NCBI GenBank assembly: GCA_016713245.1
Contig: JADJPM010000004.1
Span: 2,046,001-2,110,000, forward strand
Source: Verrucomicrobiaceae bacterium
Lineage (GTDB): Bacteria > Verrucomicrobiota > Verrucomicrobiia > Verrucomicrobiales > Verrucomicrobiaceae
Reading direction: 5' to 3'
DNA length: 64,000 bases
Shown here: positions 34,502 through 43,643 of the stretch, piece after piece
How the letters are laid out: each line of letters begins with the position of its first letter
Position numbering within the stretch: the first letter of the stretch is position 1
Notes under the pieces: generated by a model
The model's database searches: none
What the model was told of the DNA's origin: nothing
Seen by the model: only the letters and a program-made list of their open reading frames with translations
Translations under genes and position numbers: made by a program

Positions 34502-36114
34502 GTTCGGGATAGTCCGCACTCCCGTGTCAGGTCATCCAGTGAGAGCGCTGACTTCGTGCCTGAAGAGCGGCTTAGCGCCTCCAACACGCGGCCACAATAC
34601 TGCCAATCCCCTCCACGTGCGTTCAGCCGTGCTAGAGATTGTTCCAGAAACCGTCCAATCAAGCCAGCGACTCCACCGAGAGATTCGATCAATTCTCTCG
34701 TCAGTCGGCCTTCACTGGACTCTGAAACCTGCTTGAGCAGTATTTGGAGATAAACGGGAAAAACATCGCCGGAACAACCGAGCTTCTGGCTCTCGGTCGC
34801 CAGCTGGCGGGTGATTTCTGGCAAGCTGGTCTCGATCTGCCAACCACGCTCCCTGGAGGCTTGGCGGATGATCTTTTCGGCCACTTCTTGAGACAATCCT
34901 TCGACCGGGAGGTAGGGCAGCCCCTCCGACCGCCCGGTGATCTCCTGCCATAGCCGTCCCAGACGCGCATCTGCATCTGTGCGATAAACGACGATAACAC
35001 GTAGGAAGGGGGTGGTCTCTGCCTGTTCCCAAAGCTCGCGTAGCCAAAGACGCATGGAATCGATCGCATCGGGTGCTGCGGAAGGGGAGACAATATCCTC
35101 GAACTGATCGAGCAGCAGCACCAGCCGTTTCGTGCCTTCGGCTGAAAGGGCACGGGATAGCTCGCGTCTCAAAGAAACCGGATCAAGTGGTGTAGAAAAA
35201 GACGTACCTGGAGCCAGCAGAAATTCGGTGAGCTGTTCCGGCACGCGGCGCGCCGGGTCTTCAAAAGGCCGCAACACGCAGGCACGCCAGCCAAACTCGC
35301 GAATCTTTGGCAGCAGGCCCGCGCGAATCAGCGAAGACTTTCCCACCCCGCTTGGGCCAATGAGACGAATGACTGACTGCGAGAGTAGCATCGCGAGCAG
35401 CCGGTTCGTATCCTCTTCACGTCCCAAGAAGTGCTGCGCATCGCACTCCTCATACCAGTCAAGGCCGCGTATATCCTGGCGAGGCTTTGGTGGAATGTCT
35501 GCCTTGAGAACAAACGTGGCTGCCGTGAATGAGGGAACATCTACAGGCGCTGGCCTCATAGGCAGCGCTGAATCCTGCCGGCCAACAATCGAGAAGAGCG
35601 GCAGGATGGTCTTTTTTGGCAATACTGCAGTGGCTGGCCCTTGTGCTGGAAAATTAGCGCGATGCTGTCCAGTCAGGAAGGCATAAAGTTGAGTGTAGGC
35701 CGAGTCTGAAACCACCACAAAGCTGTTCGCTCCGACGAGCGGGCGTGGGATGAACTTCCGATCCTCTGACGAGAACAACACAGGTAGGAACTTGGTCGTG
35801 TTCAGTTTGGCAACGTAGAGGTAGTTGTAGATGAGGTTCGCCTCCCAAAGAACTCCGAAACCTTCGCTGGCATCAACCCGTTGCTGGACCTTGTCCAAAT
35901 AGAGTTTCGTGCAGACGAGCAACACGAAATCGGCGGCCTCGATCTTACTTTCCATCCAGATGGGCCAGGGAACTCCTTCTTCGTCATCACCGCGGTTTTG
36001 GTCAAAATACACCTTCAGACCACTATCGAGCAGCGACGCCACAAGGCCCGCGACTTTTTCTCCGTGTCCAGGTTCGTTGGGATCATGACTGTAGCTGATA
36101 AAGATGCTGGGCAT
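34408..36114 (-). CDS. SEFIR-STAND NTPase, 3' end replaced by the IS element
   Basis: This 568-residue frame has host-encoded residues 1-537. The last about 31 residues are read through the IS inverted repeat. Residues 1-145 form a SEFIR (TIR-like) domain: FISYSHD at 5-11, GLKVYFD, WPIWMESKIEAADFVLLVCTKLY. Residues about 215-490 form a STAND NTPase: HFLGREED, Walker A GPSGVGKS at 253-260, Walker B LVLLLDQFED at 331-340, then VIVVYRTDADAR and the helical VFPVYLQILLKQ region. A winged-helix-like stretch (LSLDDLTRECGLSR) leads to the break. Such TIR/SEFIR-STAND proteins sense phage or stress and trigger an effector; here HEAT repeats (next gene) would be the sensor. As sequenced the receptor half is detached, so function is likely lost. 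Confidence 0.85.
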   Translation of the reverse strand: MPSIFISYSHDPNEPGHGEKVAGLVASLLDSGLKVYFDQNRGDDEEGVPWPIWMESKIEAADFVLLVCTKLYLDKVQQRVDASEGFGVLWEANLIYNYLYVAKLNTTKFLPVLFSSEDRKFIPRPLVGANSFVVVSDSAYTQLYAFLTGQHRANFPAQGPATAVLPKKTILPLFSIVGRQDSALPMRPAPVDVPSFTAATFVLKADIPPKPRQDIRGLDWYEECDAQHFLGREEDTNRLLAMLLSQSVIRLIGPSGVGKSSLIRAGLLPKIREFGWRACVLRPFEDPARRVPEQLTEFLLAPGTSFSTPLDPVSLRRELSRALSAEGTKRLVLLLDQFEDIVSPSAAPDAIDSMRLWLRELWEQAETTPFLRVIVVYRTDADARLGRLWQEITGRSEGLPYLPVEGLSQEVAEKIIRQASRERGWQIETSLPEITRQLATESQKLGCSGDVFPVYLQILLKQVSESSEGRLTRELIESLGGVAGLIGRFLEQSLARLNARGGDWQYCGRVLEALSRSSGTKSALSLDDLTRECGLSRTGLLPESRTVVKCSSGSETRRTEHHEKEQTQ

Positions 36115-36172
36115 GCGTTGGAATGACGCATTAAGGAGGTACCCCGTCTCTTAAGCAAGTTATGCGTTAGAC

Positions 36173-38740
36173 TTAGCGCCACTCATGCTTCGGATATCTC
36201 CCTCGAAGCTGTGCTTTCACACCGGGGTAGCCTTCCCTCCAAAAACGTCCTAGATCACCTGTCGTCTGGATCGGCCTTTGCGCGGGTGAGAGTAGGTGAA
36301 CGGTGACGCTGATGCGGCCGGCGGCGACTTTGGGGTTTTCGTGGATGTCGTACATGTGCTGGAGCACGGCGCTGACGCTGGGCGGCTGCTTCTCGTCATA
36401 GACGATGCGGGCGGTTTTGCCGTTGCGGAGGGCGTAGCGCTCGGGGGCGTATTTTTCGAGCATGTCACGCTGGGCGTGGCTGAGCCATTGGTGCAGCGCG
36501 GGGAAGACTTCGCGGTCTTTGAGGGCGCGGTAGGTGGTACAGCCGTGGCAGAGCTGCTCGATGATGAGATGGCGGTCTTCTTCGCTGATGGGCGGGATTT
36601 CGAGATCGGGCATCCACTTGGAGAGGCAGTTCACGCGGGTGATCCATTGCTCGACTTTTTCGTTCCAAAGAGGCAGTTCCAACCGGCCTGCGATGACTTC
36701 GGCGGCGAGCAAGGAGGCGGCCTGCGTCTCATCGGGCTCGCCGCGTTCTTTGCTGGCGAGCACGAGGCTGCGGAAGCGCGTCTCCTCCATGCTCATGACG
36801 CGGCGGTTCACGCTGTCGTAGCGGGCGCTGCGGCCGGTGGTGAAGTCGACGGGGAACATCTGTTTGAGCCACGCCTCGTCGATGGCGGTGACGTTGTTGA
36901 GCTTCACCGTGAGCGCTTTGCCCTGCACCTCGACGATCTCGGCGGCGACGAGCAATCGAGGCGCTTTGATGTGCGCATCTTTGTCGAGATGGCCGGTGTA
37001 ACCGCCGGCGAGTCGGTAAATGCGGCTGCCGGGACTGGTTTCGACGCCAAGATGGTCGCTGAAGGCCGCGAGGAGGGTTTTGGCGAGCGCTTCGCCATCG
37101 GCGACTTCGTCGTTGATGGTCAAACCGGCGCGTTTGGCGAGGTGGAGGAACTGTTCTTCACTTCGAGCAGCTTCACGCGACGCCATGGCATGCAGGCCGT
37201 AACGGGCGCAGGCATCCGGTTCGAAGTTCATGGCCTCCGCACGCGTGAAAGCACGCAACAGGGCCTGGAACTCGCTGAGGTCGTCTTTTTGCCAGAACTC
37301 CTCGTTTTTGTGCGAGGCGTTGTTTTGGCCCACAAGCAAAATTTCGCGTCCCTGGGCGATGGCCGCACACAAAGCGGCCTCGCGCAAACAACCGAACTCC
37401 GCCGCGGCGAGCAGCATGCGCGAAAAACGCGGATGCAGCGGGAACTTGGCCATCTGACGACCGAGATCGGTGATGCGGCCATCCTGATCCGTGGCACCCA
37501 GATCATGCAAAAGGCCCTCCGCGCGTGCCAGAGCAGCAGGAGCTGGCGCTTCGAACCATTCGAGGTCTGTCGGACGGGTCTGACTCGTCTGACCTATCGG
37601 ACTGAAGAGCACGCGAAGAGCCAGCAGCGCCTCACTCAGATCCAAGCGCTGCACCTCGGGCAGCTCGCACTCCGCACGATGCAGGTGCTCACGCTCCGGC
37701 CAGAGCCTCACGGCGATGCCGGGGCCGAGACGGCCAGCACGACCGGCGCGTTGCTCGGCGGAGGCGCGGCTGGTTTTCTGCACGGTGAGCGTGTTGATAC
37801 CGCGGCGGGCGTCGTAGTTCGCGATGCGGGCGGTTCCGCCGTCGATGACGGCTTTGACGCCTTCGATGGTGAGCGAAGTCTCCGCCACATTCGTGCTGAC
37901 GATGATTTTGGGCTGCTCGCCGGGTGTGACGGCGGCGTCTTGATCCTGCGGCGTGAGTTCACCATGCAGCGGCACGACGCGGCGACCGCGGGCGAAGGCG
38001 CGACCTTGAATCGCGGCGATGGTTTTCCGAATTTCATGACCGCCGGGCATGAAGACGAGCATGTCGCCGCTGAAACCGGGTGAGGTGGCGAGAGCTTCGC
38101 ACGCACGGGCGGCTTGATCCCAGATCGGCTCCGGATAGCCATTTTTTTGCGGTACGGGCGCTTGATAGCGAATCTCGACCGGGAAGGTGCGGCCTTGAGA
38201 TTCGAGCAGCTTGGATGGCTGCATGAAATCGACCAGCGGTCCGGGCACGAGCGTGGCCGACATGACGATGATCTTCAAATCGGGGCGTCGGGTGCGCTGA
38301 AGGCGTCGCGCAAAGGCGAGCACTAGATCGCCATCGAGGTGACGTTCGTGGAATTCGTCGATGCAGATGCAGCCGACGCGGTCGAGCTGCGGATCTTCGA
38401 GTAGCATGCGAAGCATGACACCCTCAGTGACGTAGGTGAGGCGAGTTTCGCGGCTCGTCACATTCTCAAAGCGCACCTGATAGCCGACTTCGCCGCCGAG
38501 CTTCGCGTTTCGCTCACGAGCGACCCGCTGGGCGAGCATGCGTGCAGCGATGCGGCGCGGTTGAAGCACGATGCAGCGTTTTCCCTCGGCCAGGACGCCG
38601 GAATCGAGCACGAACTGCGGGATCTGCGTGGATTTGCCGGAGCCAGTGGGCGCTTTGATCAGCAGATTCGGCGTCGCGGCATCAAGGAGTGCGGCGGTGA
38701 AGGTCTGGCGGAGTTCGAAGATCGGAAGCGGAGCGGACAT
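36173..38740 (-). CDS. hrpB: HrpB-type ATP-dependent DEAH helicase
   Basis: This 855-residue enzyme starts at ATG 38740 (MSAPLPIFELRQ); a longer in-frame start at 38797 would add residues read from a repeat. Helicase motifs: KAPTGSGKSTQIP (I), VLQPRRIAARMLAQRVA (Ia), IDEFHERHL (II, the HrpB form of DEAH), VMSATLVPGP (III), ISTNVAETSLTIEGV (V) and QRAGRAGRLGPG (VI). The HA2-like region and the HrpB-specific C-terminal domain follow to RYPKHEWR. An unusual stretch, SPIGQTSQTRPTDLEW near residue 390, is encoded by a 9-bp-period array. The 3' end is duplicated at 31299-31320. Its role in bacteria is RNA remodelling of unclear target. Confidence 0.9.
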   Translation of the reverse strand: MSAPLPIFELRQTFTAALLDAATPNLLIKAPTGSGKSTQIPQFVLDSGVLAEGKRCIVLQPRRIAARMLAQRVARERNAKLGGEVGYQVRFENVTSRETRLTYVTEGVMLRMLLEDPQLDRVGCICIDEFHERHLDGDLVLAFARRLQRTRRPDLKIIVMSATLVPGPLVDFMQPSKLLESQGRTFPVEIRYQAPVPQKNGYPEPIWDQAARACEALATSPGFSGDMLVFMPGGHEIRKTIAAIQGRAFARGRRVVPLHGELTPQDQDAAVTPGEQPKIIVSTNVAETSLTIEGVKAVIDGGTARIANYDARRGINTLTVQKTSRASAEQRAGRAGRLGPGIAVRLWPEREHLHRAECELPEVQRLDLSEALLALRVLFSPIGQTSQTRPTDLEWFEAPAPAALARAEGLLHDLGATDQDGRITDLGRQMAKFPLHPRFSRMLLAAAEFGCLREAALCAAIAQGREILLVGQNNASHKNEEFWQKDDLSEFQALLRAFTRAEAMNFEPDACARYGLHAMASREAARSEEQFLHLAKRAGLTINDEVADGEALAKTLLAAFSDHLGVETSPGSRIYRLAGGYTGHLDKDAHIKAPRLLVAAEIVEVQGKALTVKLNNVTAIDEAWLKQMFPVDFTTGRSARYDSVNRRVMSMEETRFRSLVLASKERGEPDETQAASLLAAEVIAGRLELPLWNEKVEQWITRVNCLSKWMPDLEIPPISEEDRHLIIEQLCHGCTTYRALKDREVFPALHQWLSHAQRDMLEKYAPERYALRNGKTARIVYDEKQPPSVSAVLQHMYDIHENPKVAAGRISVTVHLLSPAQRPIQTTGDLGRFWREGYPGVKAQLRGRYPKHEWR
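36177..36198. repeat. Direct repeat, right boundary of the SEFIR-STAND-HEAT island (hrpB 3' end)
   Basis: These 22 bp cover the last codons of the present hrpB and match 31299-31320 in 20 of 22 positions. The two copies bracket about 4.85 kb carrying only the SEFIR-STAND, IS and HEAT genes, as expected for an insertion at the end of hrpB that supplied a replacement 3' end. Confidence 0.7.
37569..37602. repeat. 9-bp-period GTCNGAC array inside hrpB, four units
   Basis: Heptamers GTCGGAC, GTCTGAC, GTCTGAC and a variant ATCGGAC start at 37569, 37578, 37587 and 37596. The 9-bp period keeps the hrpB frame, adding roughly QTSQTRPTD to the protein. It is the same unit and spacing as the arrays at 7700-7742 and 8503-8536. 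Confidence 0.85.
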
Positions 38741-38800
38741 GAAAGAATGACGAATGCGGAATGCAGAATGTCGAATTCCAGACTCCGGTCGAATCATTCA
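38741..38800. repeat. Short GAATGC-type microrepeat before hrpB
   Basis: Between tauE and hrpB the DNA repeats GAATGAC/GAATGCG/GAATGCA/GAATGTC in a row. Translated in the hrpB frame it gives a His/Ser/Arg/Phe stretch that has no helicase homology, which is why the start was placed at 38740. It is probably a dispersed intergenic repeat. Confidence 0.5.
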
Positions 38801-39834
38801 TCGGCTTTTGCCTCCCGCTGAGCGGCGAGCTGCTGCTGCCGTTCACCGACGAGCACGGCACCCCAGGAGCGGAGTTTTTCAAAGCCGAGAAGGAAGGCCC
38901 CCACGGCGGCGAGCGAGAGCAGCAGGCCGCCAAAGCCCAGCGCGGCACGTTCCGTGTAGCAGGTCCACACAAACTGCCCGACACACAGGAAGGCCACAAA
39001 GATGAGGGTGGGTTTGCGCCCGATCAGATCGACCATGAAGGCCCCCAGCGGAGCCCCGAGAGCCACGACAGGCGCGGCGGCGAGCCAGTTCTCAAACACG
39101 CCGGGTTGAAGGCCGGTGGTGAGGTTCTTGATGACGATTCCAAACATGGAGGTGAAAGCCATGATGATGACTGAGGTCGGGATGGCGATCTTCAAATCGG
39201 CCCGGCAAAGCAGCACGAGCAACGCGTAGAGCACCATGTCGATGCCCACGCCGGTGACGGCGGCCACGGTGAGGGCGGAAAAGGCCCCCAAGGCCACGCC
39301 CACACGAAAGTCCCAGCGTTCATCAAACTCCGTCATGCCATGGTGAGAGGCGATCTCGCCGATGCGGTAGAGGTGCAGCACGCCAAAGCTGGCCCACACG
39401 ACCGCGAAGACGAGCTTGATCCAGAGTTCCGGTGCGTAGGGCGCGACGAAGAAGATGCCCAGTGGGAGGCCGATGATGCAGCCTGCGATGGAGCCTTTCA
39501 GCATGGACCAGGCGAGCGGCTGGCGCCGGCAGAGGATGAAAATGCTGGCGCTCGTCATGCCGATGGACTGCACGGCGAAGCTGAAGTCACGGCCGAGCGT
39601 GGCGGGGAGGCCGAAGAGCAGCACGAGAATGGGAAAGCCCACCGTGCCGCCGCCCATCGGCGTGGAACCGGCCACGTAGCTGCCCAAGGCCATCGCCAGC
39701 GCGATGGGCCAGTGCGAGGTAACATCACTCCAGCGATCATGCCCGAACACCAGCCATGACCAGACGCTGTAAAAGCCGGCGAGCCAGAGAAACCAGACCC
39801 AGAGGTGCTGCTTGCGGGGATGTTGGATGGACAT
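38794..39834 (-). CDS. TauE/SafE-family membrane permease
   Basis: This 346-residue integral membrane protein has about eight hydrophobic helices. The family signature occurs as a pair: LGSYVAGSTPMGGGTVGFPILVLLFGLPATLGRDFSFAVQSIGM in the first half, and the Pro/Gly-rich ALGAPLGAFMVDLIGRKPTL in the second. Start ATG 39834 (MSIQHPRKQ) is preferred over the in-frame 39870. The family exports sulfite, sulfoacetate or related organosulfur anions; the substrate here is unknown. It lies 53 bp upstream of hrpB on the same strand. The last residues are a charged helix. Confidence 0.85.
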   Translation of the reverse strand: MSIQHPRKQHLWVWFLWLAGFYSVWSWLVFGHDRWSDVTSHWPIALAMALGSYVAGSTPMGGGTVGFPILVLLFGLPATLGRDFSFAVQSIGMTSASIFILCRRQPLAWSMLKGSIAGCIIGLPLGIFFVAPYAPELWIKLVFAVVWASFGVLHLYRIGEIASHHGMTEFDERWDFRVGVALGAFSALTVAAVTGVGIDMVLYALLVLLCRADLKIAIPTSVIIMAFTSMFGIVIKNLTTGLQPGVFENWLAAAPVVALGAPLGAFMVDLIGRKPTLIFVAFLCVGQFVWTCYTERAALGFGGLLLSLAAVGAFLLGFEKLRSWGAVLVGERQQQLAAQREAKADE

Positions 39835-39972
39835 TGGCGCTGTTTCTAGGCTGGAGCGTGCCGGAAGCATAATAGAGGCTCGCTATGGCTTTGATGCTGG
39901 GTTGTTATGGAGAAGCGACGCCGGGCGCAAGAAGCCGCTTGGCATCGCGGGAGCTTGCGCAAGCATGCAGGC

Positions 39973-40824
39973 ATGCCGCTCAAGCTTGAAATCTGCACCT
40001 TTGATCCCGGAATCAGCGCCTCATCCCCCGCCGCCTATGCCGCCGCGGTGGCGGAGGTGGTCGAGACGGCCTGGGATGAAGGTGCCGACATCGTTTTGCT
40101 GCCGGAATTCACCTGGTTGGGCCTCGAGCCGCTGGTGGAGCCGAAAGAGCTGCGACGCGTGGCTGAGGTGTTTTGGGGTGAATTGATGCCCACGCTGCAA
40201 TCGCTGCTCCATCGCCCTGAAAAAGCCGTTGTGCTGGGCACCGCGCCGTTTTGGGACGCGGAGCATGGCGAGCTGCGAAACCGGGCGCCGATTCTCGTGG
40301 AGGGTGTTTTGAGTTTTCAGGACAAGCTGCATCTCACGCCCTGGGAGGACGCGTTTGCGCCGGGCAAGGCCTTGCGCGTGTGGGAATTCGGCGGCGTGCG
40401 GTTTGCGGTCGTCATCTGCCTCGACATCGAGATCCCGGAGATCAGCGTGAAACTGCGGGGCAGGGGAGTCGATGTGATTCTCGTGCCCAGCGCCACCGAA
40501 ACGATCCTCGGCGTGGAGCGTGTGGATCGCTGCGCATCTGCAAGGGCGGTGGAACTCGGTGCCATCGTAGGCGTTTCTCATCTCACCGGTGCCGCCCAGT
40601 CGAGCCTCATCGACGAAAATGTAGGCCGCACCGCGGTCTATTATCCCTCGCAAGCCGCGTTCCGTAACGAACCGCGGTGGAACGAAGGCGAGGTTATTGA
40701 TCGCGGCATTCAGAAGCAGCGTCTCGTGATCGACAAGCGGGCGCTCGATATCATGCGTCGCATGCGCCAGGAGACGAATCCGTCGTTGCTCACCTCGCTG
40801 CTGGTTTTTGAGGTGGTCGCCTGA
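39973..40824 (+). CDS. Carbon-nitrogen hydrolase (nitrilase superfamily)
   Basis: This 283-residue enzyme starts at ATG 39973 (MPLKLEICTFD). The catalytic triad is visible: E45 (LLPEFTWLG), K118 (FQDKLHL) and C149 (VVICLDIEIPEI). After the Cys, the RGRGVDVILVPSAT strand matches the superfamily fold. The Cys context ICLDIEIPE suggests an amidase or omega-amidase-like branch rather than a true nitrilase, but the substrate cannot be fixed. It is transcribed away from tauE and ends 105 bp before topB. Confidence 0.9.
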   Translation: MPLKLEICTFDPGISASSPAAYAAAVAEVVETAWDEGADIVLLPEFTWLGLEPLVEPKELRRVAEVFWGELMPTLQSLLHRPEKAVVLGTAPFWDAEHGELRNRAPILVEGVLSFQDKLHLTPWEDAFAPGKALRVWEFGGVRFAVVICLDIEIPEISVKLRGRGVDVILVPSATETILGVERVDRCASARAVELGAIVGVSHLTGAAQSSLIDENVGRTAVYYPSQAAFRNEPRWNEGEVIDRGIQKQRLVIDKRALDIMRRMRQETNPSLLTSLLVFEVVA

Positions 40825-40929
40825 GCAGGGAAACGGGGCGTTTTGGCCCCCGCCTTGACATTCCGGCCATTCTCATGCCCTAATCCGGCCCCTTTCTCCC
40901 GGCCCACTCTATATAGTACACCCGACCAC

Positions 40930-43533
40930 ATGCCCAAAACCCTCATCATCGCCGAGAAGCCCAGTGTCGCCGCCGATCTTGCCCGCGCCTTGGCCAAAGC
41001 CCCCGGCATGAAAGCCTTCACCAAGGAAAAGGACTGGTATGAGAACGAGACGCACGTCATTTCCAGCGCCGTCGGCCACCTGCTGGAGCTGGGGATGCCG
41101 ATGGTGAACGGCAAAAAGATCGGCTGGGGCTTCACCAGCCTGCCCATTCTGCCGGAAGTCTTCGAGCTGAACCCCATCGAGCAGAGCGAGGACCGTTACA
41201 AGGTCCTGGCCCGCCTGATGAAGCGCAAGGACGTGGACGCCCTCATCAATGCCTGCGATGCCGGCCGCGAGGGGGAGCTGATTTTCCGCTACATCGTGGA
41301 CGCCACGGGCTGCAAGAAGCCGATCAAGCGCCTGTGGATGCAGTCCATGACCCAAGGCGCGATTTTGGATGCCTTCAAAAAGCTGCGCAGCGACGAGGAG
41401 ATGCAGCCGCTGGCCGATGCCGCGAAATGCCGCAGTGAGAGCGACTGGCTCATCGGCATCAACAGCACCCGCGCCCTCACCGCGCTGAATTCCCGCCACG
41501 GCGGCTTCCGCCTCACCCCGGTGGGCCGCGTGCAGACGCCGACGCTTTCCATTTTGGCCAAACGCGAGCGCGAGATCGCCGCCTTCGTTCCACGCACCTA
41601 CTGGGAGGCCATCGCGCTGTTTGAAGTGCCCGGCGGTCGCTACCAGGGCCGCTGGATCGACGAATCGTTCAAGAAAGACGAGAACGACGAGCACAAGAAG
41701 GCCGAGCGCCTCTGGGATGAAAAGACCGCGCAGGCCATCGCCGACCGCTGCACGGGCAAACCGGGCAAAATCGAGCAGCAGACCAAACCTGCCCGCCAGG
41801 CCGCGCCGTTGCTCTACGACCTCACGAGCCTCCAGCGCGAGGCGAGCAATCGCTTCGGCTTCTCGGCGCGTCGCACGCTGCAAATCGCGCAGGCGTTGTA
41901 TGAGAAGTTCAAGGTGCTCACCTATCCGCGAACGGATTCCCGCCACCTGCCGGAGGATTACATCGGCACGGTGATCGACACGATGAAGACCTTCGCCAGC
42001 CACGACAGCCGCAAGCAGGACGCGCTGCCGCATGAGCTCGGCACGCACGCCGCCACGGTGGTCAGCAACCAGTGGGTGCGGCCGAACAAGCGCATCTTCG
42101 ACAACTCGAAGGTCAGCGATCACTTTGCCATCATCCCCACCGGCCTCATCCCGCCGAAGGAACTGCCGGAAGCCGAGCAGAAGCTCTTCGACATGGTGGC
42201 TCGTCGCTTTGTGGCGGTGTTTTTCCCCGCGGCCGAGTTTGAAGTGACCACCCGCATCACACGCGTGGGCAGCGATGCCTTCAAGAGCGATGGCAAGGTG
42301 CTCAAATCCCCCGGCTGGCTGGGCGTTTACGGCAAAAAAGCCGCCGAAGAGACCGCCGAAAGCGGCGAGGACGCCGCGAAGCTGCTCGTGGCCGCGAACG
42401 ACGGCGATCTGGCCAAGACACTCGAAGTCGAGGTGAGCGAACTGCAAACCAAGCCGCCGCCCCGCTACACGGAAGCGACTTTGCTTTCCACCATGGAAGG
42501 CGCAGGCAAATTCGTGGAAGACGAAGAACTCGCCGAGGCGATGAGCGAGCGCGGTCTGGGCACTCCCGCGACGCGTGCGGCGATCATCGAAGGCCTGATC
42601 ATGGATCGCTACATCGAGCGTGTTCAGCGTGACATGCATGTGACGCAGAAGGGCCTCGCTTTGACCGAGCAGATCGGCGAAATCGGCATCGAGGTGCTGT
42701 CCTCGCCCGAAATGACCGGCCAGTGGGAATACAAGCTGCGCCAGATGGAGCACCGCCAGCTCGACCGCGGTGTCTTCATGAAGGACATCCGCTCGCTGAC
42801 GAATCAAATCGTCGAAAAGACCCGTGCGGCTTCTAAAGCGGCGAAGGAGAAGGTCTATCCCGAGTTCAAAGCCACCTGCGGCGTTTGTGGCAGCACGGAA
42901 GGCTTCAAGCAGACGGAAGAATTCTACGGCTGCAAAAATCCGAAGTGCAAGGTGCGCGTCTATAAGACCGTCGCCTCGCGCCCGATGAGCGATGACGAGA
43001 TTCGCACGCTGATGGAGAAACGCTTCCTGGGGCCAATGGACGGCTTCCGCAGCAAGAAGGGCAAGGAATTCAGCGCCGGACTGGCCATCAAGGACGACAT
43101 GAAGGTGGCCTTTGTCTTCGAGGGCAATGATCCTGATGCGATCAACTGGGATGAATGCCCTGTGATCACGAAATGCCCGGTCTGCGCCCTCAAAAAGCGC
43201 GAGAGCAGCATCTACGACACGCCGGATGGGTACATCTGCAAAATCGCTGCTCTCGAAAGCGGCAAGTGCAATGCCCGCCTGCCCAAAGTGCTCTGCAAAA
43301 AAGACATCACGCCAGAAAACGCGCGTGAGTTCTTCGAAAACGGCAAGACTTCGCTTATCGTGAACATGATCAGCAAGCGCGGCCGCCCCTTCAGCTCCTT
43401 CCTCGTCTGCACCCCCGGCGAAAAACGCCTCCTCGGCTGGGAATTCCCGCCACGTGAGCCGAAGCCGAAAGCAGCGAAGAAGCCAGCCGGTGTTCGTGGC
43501 AGGCAGTCAGCGAAGGTCGAGGCGGATGCTTGA
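40930..43533 (+). CDS. topB: DNA topoisomerase III-like type IA topoisomerase
   Basis: This 867-residue enzyme starts at ATG 40930 (MPKTLIIAEKPSVA); the upstream in-frame start at 40843 adds an unrelated Pro-rich stretch. The TOPRIM domain includes IIAEKPSVAADLARAL and DAGREGELIFRY. The active-site Tyr is Y332 (VLTYPRTDSRHL). The type IA core continues with TEATLLSTMEGAGKF and GLGTPATRAAIIEGL. The C-terminal region adds a Cys-rich zinc domain (CGVCGSTEGF, YGCKNPKC) and repeats with CPVC and CxxxxxxCN spacing, as in larger TopB proteins. A TATAGT lies 13 bp upstream and TTGACA at 40855-40860, but spacing is not ideal. It relaxes and decatenates DNA in recombination and replication. Confidence 0.9.
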   Translation: MPKTLIIAEKPSVAADLARALAKAPGMKAFTKEKDWYENETHVISSAVGHLLELGMPMVNGKKIGWGFTSLPILPEVFELNPIEQSEDRYKVLARLMKRKDVDALINACDAGREGELIFRYIVDATGCKKPIKRLWMQSMTQGAILDAFKKLRSDEEMQPLADAAKCRSESDWLIGINSTRALTALNSRHGGFRLTPVGRVQTPTLSILAKREREIAAFVPRTYWEAIALFEVPGGRYQGRWIDESFKKDENDEHKKAERLWDEKTAQAIADRCTGKPGKIEQQTKPARQAAPLLYDLTSLQREASNRFGFSARRTLQIAQALYEKFKVLTYPRTDSRHLPEDYIGTVIDTMKTFASHDSRKQDALPHELGTHAATVVSNQWVRPNKRIFDNSKVSDHFAIIPTGLIPPKELPEAEQKLFDMVARRFVAVFFPAAEFEVTTRITRVGSDAFKSDGKVLKSPGWLGVYGKKAAEETAESGEDAAKLLVAANDGDLAKTLEVEVSELQTKPPPRYTEATLLSTMEGAGKFVEDEELAEAMSERGLGTPATRAAIIEGLIMDRYIERVQRDMHVTQKGLALTEQIGEIGIEVLSSPEMTGQWEYKLRQMEHRQLDRGVFMKDIRSLTNQIVEKTRAASKAAKEKVYPEFKATCGVCGSTEGFKQTEEFYGCKNPKCKVRVYKTVASRPMSDDEIRTLMEKRFLGPMDGFRSKKGKEFSAGLAIKDDMKVAFVFEGNDPDAINWDECPVITKCPVCALKKRESSIYDTPDGYICKIAALESGKCNARLPKVLCKKDITPENAREFFENGKTSLIVNMISKRGRPFSSFLVCTPGEKRLLGWEFPPREPKPKAAKKPAGVRGRQSAKVEADA

Positions 43534-43643
43534 CCCGTTTTTGGTTAAACCTTGCCCGAGCCGGCTTCCTTTTTTGTGGAGTTGCAAAGGTCGGGCCCTG
43601 CCATTTTCACGAGAAAACGAACACTCACAGCTCTTTAGTATCT

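Noticed and set aside
36296..38083. A 595-residue plus-strand frame opposite hrpB
   Set aside because: Antisense shadow; hrpB carries complete helicase motifs.
40909..42807. A 632-residue minus-strand frame across topB
   Set aside because: Antisense shadow of topoisomerase III, with a composition like other shadow frames and no motif.
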